Shown here piece after piece: positions 27,012-39,899 of a DNA stretch of 64,000 nucleotides (position 1 is its first letter; each line of letters opens with the position of its first letter). Below the pieces are notes generated by a model. The model saw only the letters and a list, made by a program, of their open reading frames with translations, had not been told where the DNA came from and made no database searches. The DNA is taken from NCBI GenBank assembly GCA_013398955.1, contig VWPU01008494.1, forward strand, positions 147,909 through 211,908, given 5' to 3'. The position numbers were made by a program, and so were the translations under genes. The stretch comes from Callaeas wilsoni (Eukaryota; Chordata; Aves; Passeriformes; Callaeidae).

Positions 27012-27060
27012 ATTAAGAATGCAAAAGCAGAAATATCTCTGCTTTTGACTATTTCTTAAT
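27012..27060. repeat. 49-nt two-stage imperfect hairpin
   Basis: The inner stem CAAAAGCAGA (27022-27031) pairs with TCTGCTTTTG (27038-27047) across the 6-nt loop AATATC. The outer stem ATTAAGAA (27012-27019) pairs with TTCTTAAT (27053-27060), with unpaired TG on one side and ACTAT on the other. Two nested perfect stems (10 and 8 bp) are more than a simple palindrome, but the structure is short and AU-rich compared with a typical microRNA precursor. Confidence 0.8.
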
Positions 27061-29251
27061 GTTTATCCAAAGGAAATGTCTTATCTAGGGGAGGAGGAGG
27101 AGCAATTTAGTAATTTCTGACCTCAGGCTGATACTAAAGCATTCTGAAACAATAAGGGCCCAGGGGTGTCGAAGGCAGCTGCCTGAATTCCTCAAAAAAT
27201 ATATATATTTACAAAGACTATTTTGAGTTCTCTGCATTTCTGTAATGGAATCCAGCTGCTCTGACCTTTGGAAATTACCTCGTACAGTGTGAACAGCAGA
27301 GCAGATAAGTGTTATGTTAAATTGCCGTTAGAGTCCAACTGCTCAGCGTTTTGGTTAAAGGGCTGGCATGACAGAAAGCAAAATAAGAAAGAATATTATA
27401 TCTCTGGTCTGAGAAGAAAAATAAAGACTTCAGTCATTCAAAATAATGGTTTGATGAGACCCCCTCAGTGAAAATACTATATGCTAAATAAAACTTGAAG
27501 ATGTGAGGGTATGCTTTTACGAAACACCAGGAAACCATACTTGAAAGAGAGGATCTCTCCTCTCATCTCACTCCTGAAATAATAATTTTACCTTCATTCT
27601 TCCTGGACTGTTTTAGGAAGCAGGGCCTTGAAAAGGACTTTAGTTAAGAAAATATTTATATAATATTAAAAATTCAGATTTCAGTTTTGGTCAGACTTGT
27701 GCACAACAAAATGGCACCGAAAGGACTAAGATGGGATCTCGCACAGGCCCTTTTATCCTATTTGGAGCAAACTGATAAAAGATAGTGGATAGCGTGCTAT
27801 GAAGCAAATAAGCTTTAGGGCCAAAGTCCATGGGAGAAGAATTTGCCTTCAGCAAATGTCAAACGAGATCTTGTGAAAAAAGTTTTTCTCCTTTAACAGG
27901 GATTTGACAAAAGGCATCTCCAGCATTCCAACCCAACAGACTCTACGTTTGCCCTGCTCTAAGTAACAGGTTACATGTTCATGCTTCCCAATATTTACCG
28001 TGGCTTGCCTGACCCTGGCTCCTTCCAGAGGGGCAGGTCCCTGCTTTGCCCAAGCTGCATGTCCCACCAGGCACTGCATCCATCCCTCAGCTGCACCAGG
28101 CAGTGGACAGTGGCAGAAGGGTCTCATGAGCTGAACTTGAGGCTCAGAATCCACTCCTCACCCACAGGTCTCAGTGGCTTTTCACATCACAAATCCTTTG
28201 TTTTCAGCCAAGATCGGAGCATCTGGAAGAGGGAAGAGCTGAGCATTCTGGCTCTCATCTTTTTAAAGTCATCAGGGTCAATGTGACTCACGTCCTTTGA
28301 GTCTGTGACTCTGAATTTTTTTTCCTATTGCTCAGTATTTTCATGTTCCTTTCTTAAGGGTCCTAAAAACTGATGAGAAAACACAGCTGTGAAATAAAAC
28401 CTATGAAATCAGCTGTGCTGAGGCAATATCAGAAGGCAAATAAAATGGAGAAAATCACTTATTATCTTTACATTTGATGACTTTAATTCAATCTTATCAC
28501 CTTTCCAATACTTACCCAAGTATTTTTTAAAGCTTGGGGTGGGTCATATTGGTGAACTTAAACTTTGGGTAGTCAGTAAAGCCTTGAAGCATATTTCCAG
28601 GTGGAGAGTGTTCTCCTTCTGCACCCTTTGGATACCCTGCAAATGCTACTGCACATTCTCTTTGCTAAAATGCAAAAGCAAGGTTGGCTGCTGTGGGAAT
28701 AAATGTAGAAGCTGGACAGACCCATGATCCCGGTAAGATCAAGGCACGCTGGATAATTGTGTGAGCCTTTAGAAGGAAAATGATGCTTTACTGCATCCCT
28801 CTGGCCTTAGGGTGGCAGCCTTGCAGCTGTACTGAGAAGCACACGGTATCCATGAACGCTTCTCCCTTCTGCAAACCCAGTCCCTCTGAGAGCATCCAGT
28901 TTTGGACATGCCCCTGGCTCTTTCTTACAAATAAATCCACCTCTTACAGAACTGCAGGGCATGCGAGCAGGGTTGGAAACTCCCGGGCTGCCTGCTGCTG
29001 TGATCTGAGTCAGCAGAAACATGCCTCATCTGCTGTTTGATTTTCTCTGCCCAGGTGCCTGCCACCTGATGCCAAAGCAGAAATGATGCTGCTGGATACT
29101 TCAGAGAGAAGTTCTGGTAAGTGATGTCAGACAAGGAAAGTTTTCACATCTAGAAGACCAGCTCGGAAAAAAGAGACTTAATAACCATTTCTGAGCAATG
29201 CCTGTCCTAGTGTAAGACATATGAAGTGAACCTGGTGCCCTCAACTGAGCT

Positions 29252-29990
29252 AATCATAGAATCATAGAGTGGTTTGGGTTGGAAGGGACCTTAAAGATAT
29301 TCTCATTCCAAGGCCCTGCCTTGGGCAGGGACACGTTCCACTATACCAGGTTGCTCAGAGCCCCATCCATCCTAGCTGAGATGGAGCATCCACTACTTCT
29401 CTGGGCAAGCTATTCCAGTGCCTTACCTCCCTCACAGTAAAGAATTTTTCCTAATACCTAATCTAGTCTCTTTCAATTTGAAGCCGTTCTCCCTTGCCCT
29501 GTCACTACATGCCCTCGTAAATGGTCTCTGTCCATCTTTCTTGTAGGCTCCCTTCAGGTACTGGAAGGCTGCAACTAGGTCACCCCAAAGCCTTCTCTTT
29601 CCTAGGGTGAATGCTCCCAATTCTCTCAGCCTGTCCTCACAGGAGAGGCGCTCCATCCCTCTGATCATCTTGGTGGCCTCTTCTGGACTCTCCAACAGGT
29701 TGATGTCCATGCTGTGCGAAGGACCTCAGAGCTGGACACAGCACTGCAGCTGTGGTCTCACCACAGTGGAGTAGAGGGGCAGAATTACCTCCCTCAACTT
29801 GCTGGCCACGGTCCTTTTAAAGCATCCCAGGATAAAATTGGTTTTCTGGGTTGCAAGCACACATTGCTGATGGATGTCCATCTTCTCATCCACCAGCACC
29901 TCCAAGTCCTTCTGCCTAAGGCTGCTCTCAATCTGTTCATCCCCCGGCCTGGATTGATAATCTGTATTGTATGCAGGTCTTTGCCACAAG
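29252..29990 (-). mobile_element. CR1 LINE, 5'-truncated copy
   Basis: The plus strand begins with the tail units ATCATAGAATCATAGAGT followed by GGTTTGGGTTGGAAGGGACC, the hallmark 3' end of avian CR1 read in reverse. The 3' region (TTGCTCAGAGCCCCATCC) and about 185 codons of ORF2 C-terminus follow to about 29990, where similarity fades (5' truncation). CR1 moves by target-primed reverse transcription with its own ORF2 endonuclease and reverse transcriptase; this copy lacks both catalytic domains. A second CR1 with a different tail starts 174 bp to the right. Confidence 0.95.
29432..29989 (-). pseudogene. CR1 ORF2 C-terminal remnant
   Basis: One minus-strand frame encodes the region after the reverse transcriptase domain. 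Recognisable segments in order are KDLEVLVDEKM, the [14 protein letters not shown] block, CCVQ, then TKMIRG, LRELGAFTLGKRRLWGDL and LKGAYKKDG. The frame is open across 29432-29989 except for one TGA at 29726-29728. Near 29440 a frameshift moves the rest (NSLPREVVDAPS in another frame) out of register. The fragment cannot make an active protein. With only one stop and one shift it is moderately, not extremely, decayed. Confidence 0.9.
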
Positions 29991-30164
29991 AACCATCACA
30001 CCACATATCCAAAAAAATGAGCTGAAGCCACAGAGTTGTTTCATTTATGTATTGTGAAATCCAAGACCCCAGGACTTTGAGATTTTACTTTCCCCACAAG
30101 TATCAGACCAGTAGCTGAAACAAATAAGGTGAGAACAAGAAGGGAAGAGAGAAAGGGGGTTTTA

Positions 30165-30410
30165 TAGAATCACAGAATTTGCTGAGTTTGAAGAGACACA
30201 CAAGGATCATCATCCTACTCCTGGTCCTGCACAGAACACCCCGAGGGTCACACCATGTGCCTGAGAGCATTATCCAAATACTTCTTGAACTCTGTCAGGC
30301 TGGTGCTGTGACCACTGCCCTGGGGAGTCTGTTCCAGGGCCCAACTACCCTCTGGGTGAAGAATCTTTTCCTTATATCCGACCTTAATCTCCTCTGACAC
30401 AGGTGATAGG
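30165..30410 (-). mobile_element. CR1 LINE fragment, different 3'-end type
   Basis: The plus strand starts TAGAATCACAGAATTTGCTGAG, a CR1 tail of the 'tgctgaggttgg' kind, unlike its neighbour at 29252. On the minus strand a frame ending at the TGA at 30248-30250 closes with FKKYLDNALRHMV, matching the ORF2 C-terminus style of the larger copy at 39821-40955 ([13 protein letters not shown]). Only about 245 bp remains. The differing tail shows independent insertion from another subfamily. Confidence 0.92.
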
Positions 30411-33400
30411 GAAAACATGCTTAAGAAAGAAGGGTTCAAGGAATCAACCCTTATAGTCCAACCTAAAAGAACTTAAGGATTACATGAAAAATGTGATGGG
30501 ATGACCCAGTGAATCAGGAATAGCTGTCCTGTAATACTATTGGCACAGAACAATTCCACTCCCGGGACTGATTTCCAAATATGCAGAATGCTCAGTTCAA
30601 ATGCAGAAAAGCTGTAGGTGCACAACACCTTCTGAAATCATGTCTTTTATGTTTAAGTTGGATTTTTTGCCTTCTCCACTACCCCTGTGGCTGACTGTAT
30701 TTGTGGAGGCCAGCTGGATCCAGTTCCTAGGACAGTAGTATTACACTCCCCACCCCCTCACACACTTTTTCCCCTTTTACATCAGTAAATTGGCAGGAAG
30801 GTTATTTGCATCATTGCCCAGAGCCAAAGGTCAGCATGAAGAAAAGAGCTTGTGAATACTTTTATGAAGAAAATCCAAACTGTAAGTTAATAGTCTTACT
30901 TTAAAAAAAATTATCAAAACTACTTTTTTGTTCTAAGTTAGATTGATGTGGAAGCAGATTCCAGTTTGTGGAACATGCATGATGTAGAAAGGTCAGGGGG
31001 AATGAATATTCAATATTCAGAGGCAAAGTCAGAGGCATAAACTTCCCACACATTCCATCCAAAGAAGAATTTTTCCTTTCATATTCTTCTGGTAGGATAT
31101 TATACACTGGTTGTCAGTTCTAAGCTCCAAAGTGCAAGGTTCTTTTTTAAATTTTGCAGTTCACTCTTCCGAAACCGAATGTCCCCATTAAGCCACTTCT
31201 TACTAAGTGGCTGCTTTTAAAATTTGACTCTTGCATTATGACCTGTGGTGGGATCCCCTTCAGCTTGGAATGGACCTGTCCACAACTTGGTGTCAGAGGA
31301 GTCTCAGGGGAGGCCCTTAACTCTCCTGCTTGCCTTGAAAATCTGCCAAAGCACAGGGATAGTAAGAGCCAGTTCTGCTCTGGAAAAAACTTTAGTGAGT
31401 GGCACAGTGTTTATCATGTCAGTGTTTCCATTTGATATTTGAAGACCTTCCATGTTAATGTCTTTTTTTTCTAAGAGGTAGCCTAATGAGTACAGGCTAG
31501 ATTTAAAAAAAATGGAAAACTTGTTGTCTTCTTATGCCTGATGTCAACTGACAGGTGCTACAAGCCCACACTGTTCACCCTTTACATCAGAGCATCCACA
31601 CTGCCTCCACCTGTACCAACAAAACCACCTTTGCTAGAGAAGGAAGAGAAATGATGCTCAGAATTAACACTGACAGGAAGTCCAGCTGGGATGAGACCTC
31701 TCTGTCCAGCAGCCCAATCTAAGTGAGTTGAATAGATACCTCCAGCTTTTTACTTACAGTGGACCAGCTCACCTGGAAGTGAAGCCACTTGCAAAGTGCA
31801 GCTGAGAAAGGAGCACCAACACAAATGTGCCCCAGGAAGCTGCTGAGGGGCAGTAATGACTTTCTGGCAGTTGCCTCTACGTCCATCTCCTTCCACAGAA
31901 GGCCTGTCTCCTCAAGGCTTTGTGGTTGGCTTCTGCTCAGCCTGTGGGAAGCATCTTCCTCTGAGGAAGCCTGACAGCTGATGTGGCTTCTCCAGATTTC
32001 TGGTTAGGGCTGCTGAGATGGAATGTTTGTGAAGAGCCCTACAGCTGCATTCAGTTCTTCGAGCTGCCAGCTGGGAATAGACAAGAGCATGGTGGGACTG
32101 AATTCCCTATTTCCATTTGTGAGCTAGCCCAGTACTTAGGGTGAACTCAGGGAAAAGGCTTTGCTACCTCTGCTTGCCTGGAAACAGCAGTTGCAAGAGC
32201 AGCCTCCTTTTTTAAGAAACCTGGAGCAAGTCTGAGAATTTCAGAAGCTGGGCTGATTCTCTCACAGCTGAGAGAAGTGGTTAAGAGGCTAGCAATGCCA
32301 AGACTCAGCACTGGAAGAGGAATTCACATGTGACAGGAATGATTTCGTTTGGCAAAGGCAAAGGAGGCAGAGGAATGAGCAGCCCCAGTAGAAAGCCGGT
32401 GTACCTGAGGTGGACTTTTCAGGTCAGCTGTTTCCTGAGATGCTCCATTTGCTACTTGGAAAGAGAAGGAGGTGGGGGTGGAGGGAAAGAGAATGGCCAA
32501 ACTTAGACAGCTGCAATGAGTACCTGCCAATTTCTATATGATCCACTGTCCACCCCCAGCAAAAGATGTGTGAAGGAGAAGGAACATCTGCACTTCCCTC
32601 ATTCTTATCTCACCCTTTGGGACTCATAGACAGTTGGTCTGAAGCTGTTGTAGCTTATTTTGGGTGTAAGATCAGAACATATGAGCTGTAACTGGCACCC
32701 AAAGTGAACCCAACTTGGTTTTGTCTCTCTGCGGTGCATAAGTTGAGAAGACTTTGATTTTCATCCAAGTAACACCTCTCTGCCACTAACTCGAGTCTGC
32801 TCAGATGAACCTAATTGTAAGGTTCTGTAAAAATGTAGTAGTGAGGCTTTTGCCAAAACCAAACACACTTTCCTCCCTGGATAATTCTACTGTTCAGCAA
32901 TGGAAAGTCATGAACACCTCATCATGCATCTCATGGATAAAAAGTGACATGCTGTGAATCACTGGAATCCCCTGGTCTGCTTGAATATTTCATTTTTATT
33001 GAATGTAACATAAAATGCTGATACAGATCTTTTATTTTTTTCTCCAAAAAGAAAGGTTTTGTTTACAGATAACAGACCTAGTTTTGCACCTTATGTATTT
33101 ACTTTGTTCTTAAGGCCATGGTACGTCTTTTCAGCCACACTTCATATCCTTTTCCACATTTCCTCTCTTGTTTTAATCTGCCATGGACATGGTGCATAAT
33201 TTTTCCTTTTACTGAACTGTTTAAATAGAACAGGCCATTGACAACAAACCACATCTTCTTTTACTAGTGATCTTCACATGTAAAATACAGTGAAAGAAAT
33301 TGTTTTTCCAATGATAAGAAAGCTTTTTAAATGCATCTGGCATGTGGGGAGATTGCTATATAAACCTTACTTTTTGATTTATTTTACTTCACAAGTAACT

Positions 33401-35882
33401 TGTTCGTTTTCAAATCCCAGTGCTATTTTCTTCTCTGAAGAAGGTCATAGGAGGTTCAGTAATAGCTAAAACATCAGCAATAATTAGGAAAGTGCACTGT
33501 TCTCTGGAAATAGTGAGCCTTACAAAGAAACTGATTTTGAAAGTCTAGGGTACTTTAATATTGAGGTTAGGATGCAGTTATGGAATAAATTTACAATCAA
33601 CATCACAATGCTCAGCATGACTGATAATTTGCCAAAAAAATATAACTAGTAGTTCATCAAGGCTCTTCTTGTGTTTAGAACAAATACAAGTGCCAGGTTT
33701 ATTTTTACTTCCTCAGGCATGATGTAAGGTTTCTTCCATTGGAAAATCCCCTATTAGTATATTTGTCTGGATTATATAATAGTGTCCATGGGGCTTTTTC
33801 TTCTTCTGATGACTTGTACCTACGGAATCCACTTTACAAACAAACCTCTCAGCATGTGACTTCAGCGGTTGCTGTGCTCAGGGGTGACCCCTCTGTGACA
33901 CACTCGTGCCCCGGCTGCCTGTGGGCAGTGTCCAGTGCCATCCTGCTGTCGGTGCACGCTGGCGGCATTGCTCATGGAGGTCTCTTGACTCATACAAATG
34001 GGTACACTCTCAAGTACCTCTGTTTGAAATTTGTTGAGAAAGCCTGAAGGAAAACATGTGTAACTGCTTACTTTCCATGCTTGGCTCTGCAGTGGCTGAC
34101 AATGGCCCACCTTGTTCCACGTCTGACTCGAGTTTGCGAGATGACAGATGGAGAGGTTGAACACAAAAATAGGTTGCAGTAATTCTTCTAAAAACAGGGA
34201 AGTGGCACTAGATACTCTAGCGAACTTTGGCTCACCAGGGTGGATGGCTGGTTGTGCTAACTACAGGATGGGTTGGTTTTCCAAAGAAGCAAGAGCAGAA
34301 GGTGGGCTGAAGAGACCAGAGACTTGGCCCCCAACAATAATCCAGTCCAAAGAAAAAGCTTGAGAAGGTATAAAAAAGTCTATTAAATGCAATGGATAGG
34401 ATACCACAGTACTGCATTTTTTACACAGGCTGGGAAAAGGACCTTTTTAATCTGTAAAAAAGCATTTTCCCCAGACTTCAGAGGGTAAAGTTAAGAAAAG
34501 CCAGGGTTTTGTTTGTTGCATTTTTTTTTGACTATATATCAGGATGACACTTCTCCATATCTGATCACTACTTGTATTGTGCTAGAATTGGGGAATCATG
34601 ATGCTAAATTCTAAAGAGACATACAAGAGAGGATCATGGTTATCTCTGTTTCAGAGAGCTTAATCATTAAAAAGAGTTATGATCTTCAGAGAAAAAAGAA
34701 AAATCACTGTTTCTGTCTTCTATAAATAAAAGGAAACAGTGTGTAACTTGGTCCAGATAGATTCATTCTGTTTTCATAGGTGGGTGAAAAAGGGTCCTTT
34801 TCAGCTTCAACAGTGTGGTGATGAGTCACTGTAGTTCTGCTGGGTTACCATGTGCTGTGATCTTGGGTTCAAAGGCTGGAACAGAAAGTCTTTTTAGTTC
34901 CAGATGCAGGACTCTGGCAAGAAGTGCAGTAGGTTACTTACTGCAATTATTAGGAATAAATGTTTTCAAATGCAACTATTAGAAGCTACAGCTATTTAAC
35001 AATCAGATGAGGATGGCTGTGATAACTGCTCTGCATGACAAATCTCCATCTTCTCACTGCACTGGCTTGCAAAATTTTCCACTGCAAAAGCCTGAACAAG
35101 TGTCCTCATAATAAAAAGCTGCCTTTGGCCTTGACTCTAGGTAAGACCAGCAGAGCCAAGACTGTGGTTTTGCCACATGTCCTAGAAAAAGAACAGCAAA
35201 ACTGGGCCATTTTAGGGCTAGTGACCAATTTTTTTCTCAATATTTCCTTCCTCCTCAGGAAGGTGAATAATTTGCCCCAAACCTGGCCAGCTGCATGATG
35301 TTTTGGGAGGTGAACCTGAAGCCTTTGCCTTACCTTCCTGGGGGAGTTTCTCTTTTTGGCTACCCTACAAGCCACAGGTGCTCTCAAAGCCAAATGCAGC
35401 ACAGACAAACAGCAAGGAGGATGATCTGGTTTTCGTGCAAGGGCTTTTCTAGAGAGAAAGCAGACAGGAAGGCACAGTTTCCTTTCCCTCCACTGCTGCC
35501 TTGACCCACTCTAAGTCCTGGGAACTCAAACCAGAGAACTACTAGGTCATCTCCTGCCATCCACACAGCCCACATGGAGTAAGGGAAGGTCAGAGGTGAC
35601 GAGCATCCCACACTCATGGCTCCTCACACCTACCACCAGCAGGAGTGGACCCAAGTGGGTCTTTAAAGAAGGTATAGCAAGCCCCAGGGATGCTGGCGTC
35701 TCCAGCAGCTGCCCATCTTTGTGATAGTTGGGCTTGTGTTAAGATGCAAAGCTCACACTGTCCCTGCTCAGCCACCACAGCTGCTTATCCAGCTCTGGCA
35801 GGGCCCAGAGGCATAACATGACCCTTCACTTGCACTCTGGCCTAATTGTGATTTTTCACTCCATCGCAGCATTCGCTGCTTA

Positions 35883-35915
35883 TCATTTATTAACGTGGTG
35901 GTCATTTATTAACGT
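35883..35915. repeat. Spaced 14-bp direct repeat
   Basis: TCATTTATTAACGT at 35883-35896 recurs at 35902-35915, 19 bp from start to start. TTAACGT is shared by both. It may be two copies of one binding site or a slippage product. Confidence 0.88.
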
Positions 35916-35989
35916 TGCATCACAGCCCCCTTTGCTCCAGAGCGCTTCCCTGGAGAGCGACATGTGCCCCAGCACTGCAATAAAAAAAT

Positions 35990-36016
35990 CTTTTCCCCAC
36001 TTTTCTGTGGGAAAAG
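35990..36016. repeat. Short hairpin with one bulge
   Basis: CTTTTCCCCAC (35990-36000) pairs with GTGGGAAAAG (36007-36016) across TTTTCT, with one bulged C. It does not match the replication-dependent histone stem-loop. Confidence 0.7.
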
Positions 36017-37890
36017 AAAGTGTTGCCTCTGCCAAAGGACATATTTCATGACTGTGAACTAGGAGGGAACTCATAGGCCTGGTGATTTTTTATTGAGCAC
36101 TAATGGGAACCCTCAAGTCCTGTGTTGAAATAAATTTTCAAGGAAAATCTTGCTGTGTAAATTTGCAACCTGCCCTCCTCTGCACTGGGCCCTCCAGGTA
36201 AGATTGATGCCATTTAGCTCACTGTATTTGAGCCTGCAGGAGAGCTAGGAGGGCAAAACGGGTTCCCTGAATCATTCAAGCCCCACCTTTTTTGTTTAGA
36301 AAAACAAACTGGGCTGTGCAAATACTTTGCTGATCACAAAATCTACTGGCAAAATCACTGTATTCTTCATTCTGTACAAAAGGGAAAACAAACGCTGGCA
36401 AGGATCACAGTGTGGATATTTATGTCAAATCCAATAAAGGCCAGAAAACCACAAGCACTAGTCAGCATCTGAACTGATTTGAAATCAAAAGCCATTTTTG
36501 TTAAAGTTGGTTGACATAATCTAGAGTAATTCTTAATAAATCCTTTCAACCAGAAAGGGGTAACAAGTTCAGTTTAAACTTTGGTGATTGCTTCACAAAA
36601 ATAAGAAAGAAAAATTGAAGGACAGCATAGAAGGCTGTATGAGAATATAAAAAATAAGCATGAGTAAAGGGGTTTTACAGAGAAAAGATGACAATTGTAA
36701 GGTACCCACGGGACAGATGTTCCTTAAACAAGCAGGTAGTATCATGGCGAGGGTAAGATTCGTCACAAACATAGCATGCATTTTCCTGGTGAGTTGTGAA
36801 AGGTCTACAATAGGAGAAAAAAGGTTATAAGTGACCAAGATGTGAATGTTGTCCTTTCTCTCACATTGTAGTTTAGGCAGGTTTACCTTGGCTGCTCAGC
36901 AGATGCTGCACTGCAATTTCTGCTTTAGGTTACAATATCGTAGGCCAAAACCTTTTAATTGCCCTTACAGCCACAAAGCAGCTACTGCCACCCCAAAAGA
37001 TCCAGCTAGGTTACATCTGGTGAAGATTTAACCAACTTTTGTTTGAAATCAGTAGAAATATTTACTTTGCAGTGTAAATTCTCAGTTTTCATGAGAAAGA
37101 TCAGCACTCAACATCCTGTTTCCATCTTGTTTTTCCATTTAGGAGTGACAGTGTTTCATTAGACCTGAGGTTCAAACTAAGGATAGAAACTGGAGCATTC
37201 CAGCTCCAGTCCACTGAATTTAAATATTTCAATTTGTTTGTTCCTATAAAAATTCTCAATTTTTCCAGAAAATGTATTTTTCTGGTGGGTTCCAATTATA
37301 TCCGCATACTGACTGACAGCTGGGCAGAGTCATCATGGAGGGGGTGGCATTTGAACTGCCTTGTGGCTAACTCTGGCAGCAGGAAAAGTTCATTGTGTCC
37401 TAATCCATAAGTCATCCTTGTTTTTTTTCTGGAACGCTTCTTTCAAAGACAAACTGACTCGACATGATGATAAATGCTCGTGAACTTAAATCACAGAAAG
37501 GAAAGTACCTTTTAGAATTTTATTTGTTTTAAGACTCAAAGAAAAGCAGATGATCTTTCCAAAGTCCAGTGGAATAAGGCTGATATACCTCAGTCAAAAC
37601 CAGCTTGTCCTTTTGTTTAAAAAGTAGGTAGGCTAATGAAGAAACCTATGAATCCTTGTCCAAGATGTACAAATTGATCAGTTATGATATGACAAACAAA
37701 GATTGAGCAATATTTTAAATTGTTACTTTATAGCAGAACTGTGATATATACTTCTCCCCTAAACTTTCTAGGTTCCACCACCCCACTATTTGCGGTTTTT
37801 TTTAGCAGAGCAAATGTTTTGTAGCACTTTTTTAAAAATCTCTGACTAACTCATTACTAATGAATCAATGTGCTGCACAGAGGATAAGAG

Positions 37891-37935
37891 GTTTTTTTGT
37901 TTTATTTTGTTTTTGTTTTGTTTGTTTGTTTTTAA
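37891..37935. repeat. T/G-rich low-complexity tract
   Basis: Runs of T separated by single G residues, ending in GTTTGTTTGTTTTT before an A/T-rich stretch. Confidence 0.9.
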
Positions 37936-39051
37936 ATTAAAAATGCATCTTCTTTCTAGAGAAAATTAAGAGAGAGGCAAGGGAATTTCTGAAAACTACA
38001 GCCACAAGTTCAGGTTCTTGTTACAAGCACATATATGTCTCCCTGTCCAGGTGCAGCTGCCCTGGGTTAAAGCCCCTCTAAAGGTTTCATGCAGTGGAAG
38101 TGGTATTTGCTGCTCTATGAATTTGCTGGGAGAGGACTTTTCCTGCCATCTTACCACTCTTCAACTTTGAACATCTTTAAATCAGTTGAGTATGAACCTT
38201 CAGCAAGATATGGCTATAAATTTTGGGGAATCCCTTTTGGGACACTGCATTCGTTGATTCAGGGCTAAGTGACTCAATTTGTTATTTATTTAAACATTCC
38301 ATTCACCAGTACATAGCCACATAAAATGTGGAATCACATTCTTGTGAAAATCCTAGAGGACAGTAGGCCACTGACCCATGCCAAATTTCACTTGAACACA
38401 AGCCAGGTTTGTTCAGCTCACATACACAATGGATAAAAAATTGCAGTCCACAAGTTACAGTAGATGCTCAGCAACCTAAATGCATTTAATATATATCTCA
38501 GATTAGGGTCAAAATATTCCTCTTCTCCTCTGCAACCACCTGACAGTGAATGAAGGATAAGGAAGCACAACCTTGTCAGAGCATTTCATTAAAACCAAGG
38601 CAAGATTTGATACCAGCCAAACTATTCTTACAACCTGCTCCTCAAATTCTGAACCAAAGCAGCGTTCTGCTGCTAGAGAAGGACAGCCCAAGGAACCCTA
38701 CTTTTCTGGAGAGACATCTTCAGTCCAGACTGCATCTTTTCCCTAGTATTGCATGATTTAGTTGCATCACTACCCAGAGGTAGAAACTGCTTTATGGTAA
38801 TGAATACATAAATATTGTGTGTGAAGTGTCATCCTTCCTCTGTAGGTTATATTGCTGCAGGACTCCAGAAAGTGTAATACAATAATGAAATTGAGTGCTT
38901 GGCAGTTTCACTAAAACAGTTAACGGAATATAAATTTTAGAGGGCTTTTAAATGAGTGAAATATTTAAACTCTCCTCACAGGACTTTCCTTTCTGTTATT
39001 TAGTCTGTTCAAGGTAGGGAAAGATCATTCATAAGCTTCAGTAACGATTTT

Positions 39052-39083
39052 AAACAAACAAACAAGCAAACAAACAAACAAAC
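39052..39083. repeat. (AAAC)n microsatellite
   Basis: About eight AAAC units with one AAGC interruption in the middle. Confidence 0.93.
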
Positions 39084-39899
39084 CAGTGAATCTTCCTTCC
39101 TATAGAAGCTATTAATTATTCTGCTTTGGTTTTGTTAAAGAGCTAATTAAAATATGCAGTTGTAAAGCAAGGCATTGCAACTGAAGTTAGAGGATGCTCT
39201 GGGGGAAAGCTTTAACCTTCAAGAGGGAACTGTTTTCTAGATGGATGGTGTGAGGGTCTTCTGGGCTTCAGGAAGGCAAAAAAAGTTTTTACAGTGTAAG
39301 ACATGCTCCTAATAGTAATTTTCCTTCATCTTTAAAAATTCAACACATACTTTCAAACAAGGCAGTGCTTCCCTTGCCAGGATCTGCCAGGTGGGAAGGC
39401 AGTTAGGGGACAGAGTCAGGAAAGCATTATGTGAATCCTCTGCTGTTGTAGGGCTTGTTTGTAAGCCTGTATCCTTAGAATGATTTACAGACATTTCACA
39501 AAAATTTAAAGTCTGGTCCCAGGACCTTAGAACTCACATTTGACCCTTATCTCAAGGGTCCTAACATTAAAGTATGTTATTGACTTATATTCTACACAAC
39601 CTATATATTATAACAGGAGGTACAATATCAAAAGGCTTTGCCTTTATCTTTCAAAGGCCAAGCTTCCCATTTACATTTTAGAATCATTAGAAGTTGGTTA
39701 AAAAGAAAACACATAAGAGAAATTCAAGCAGAATATGAGCTGCCCTTGCTGGCAACCAAAGCCACTCTCATTAAAAAAAGTGAACAAATGCAAAATGTTG
39801 GAGCAGGTGGTGGGAGCATAAGAATCACAGAATGAACTAGGTTGGAAAGGACCTTTAAGATCATCTGGTCCAACCAATGACCTAACACCTCCTCATCAA

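Larger units (their letters stand above)
19213..29251. other. Unique noncoding DNA
   Basis: About 10 kb with no recognised exon or RNA gene. It holds a 10-bp tandem duplication (22067-22086), (AAT)n (24041-24064), a 14-bp tandem duplication (24469-24496) and an imperfect hairpin (27012-27060). The part from about 27960 to 29130 has fewer A/T runs and opposing open frames of about 100 codons at 27849-28286, none of which resembles a known protein. Confidence 0.55.
30411..39820. other. Unique noncoding DNA
   Basis: About 9.4 kb without recognised exons or interspersed repeats. Contents include a T/G-rich tract (37891-37935), a spaced 14-bp direct repeat (35883-35915), a hairpin (35990-36016) and (AAAC)n (39052-39083). 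The segment 35818-36050 has clustered short motifs and balanced composition and is a candidate conserved noncoding element on impression only. Confidence 0.55.

Noticed and set aside
27849..28286. Overlapping open frames of about 100 codons on both strands
   Set aside because: Opposing overlapping frames with no known domain; best explained by locally lower stop-codon density.
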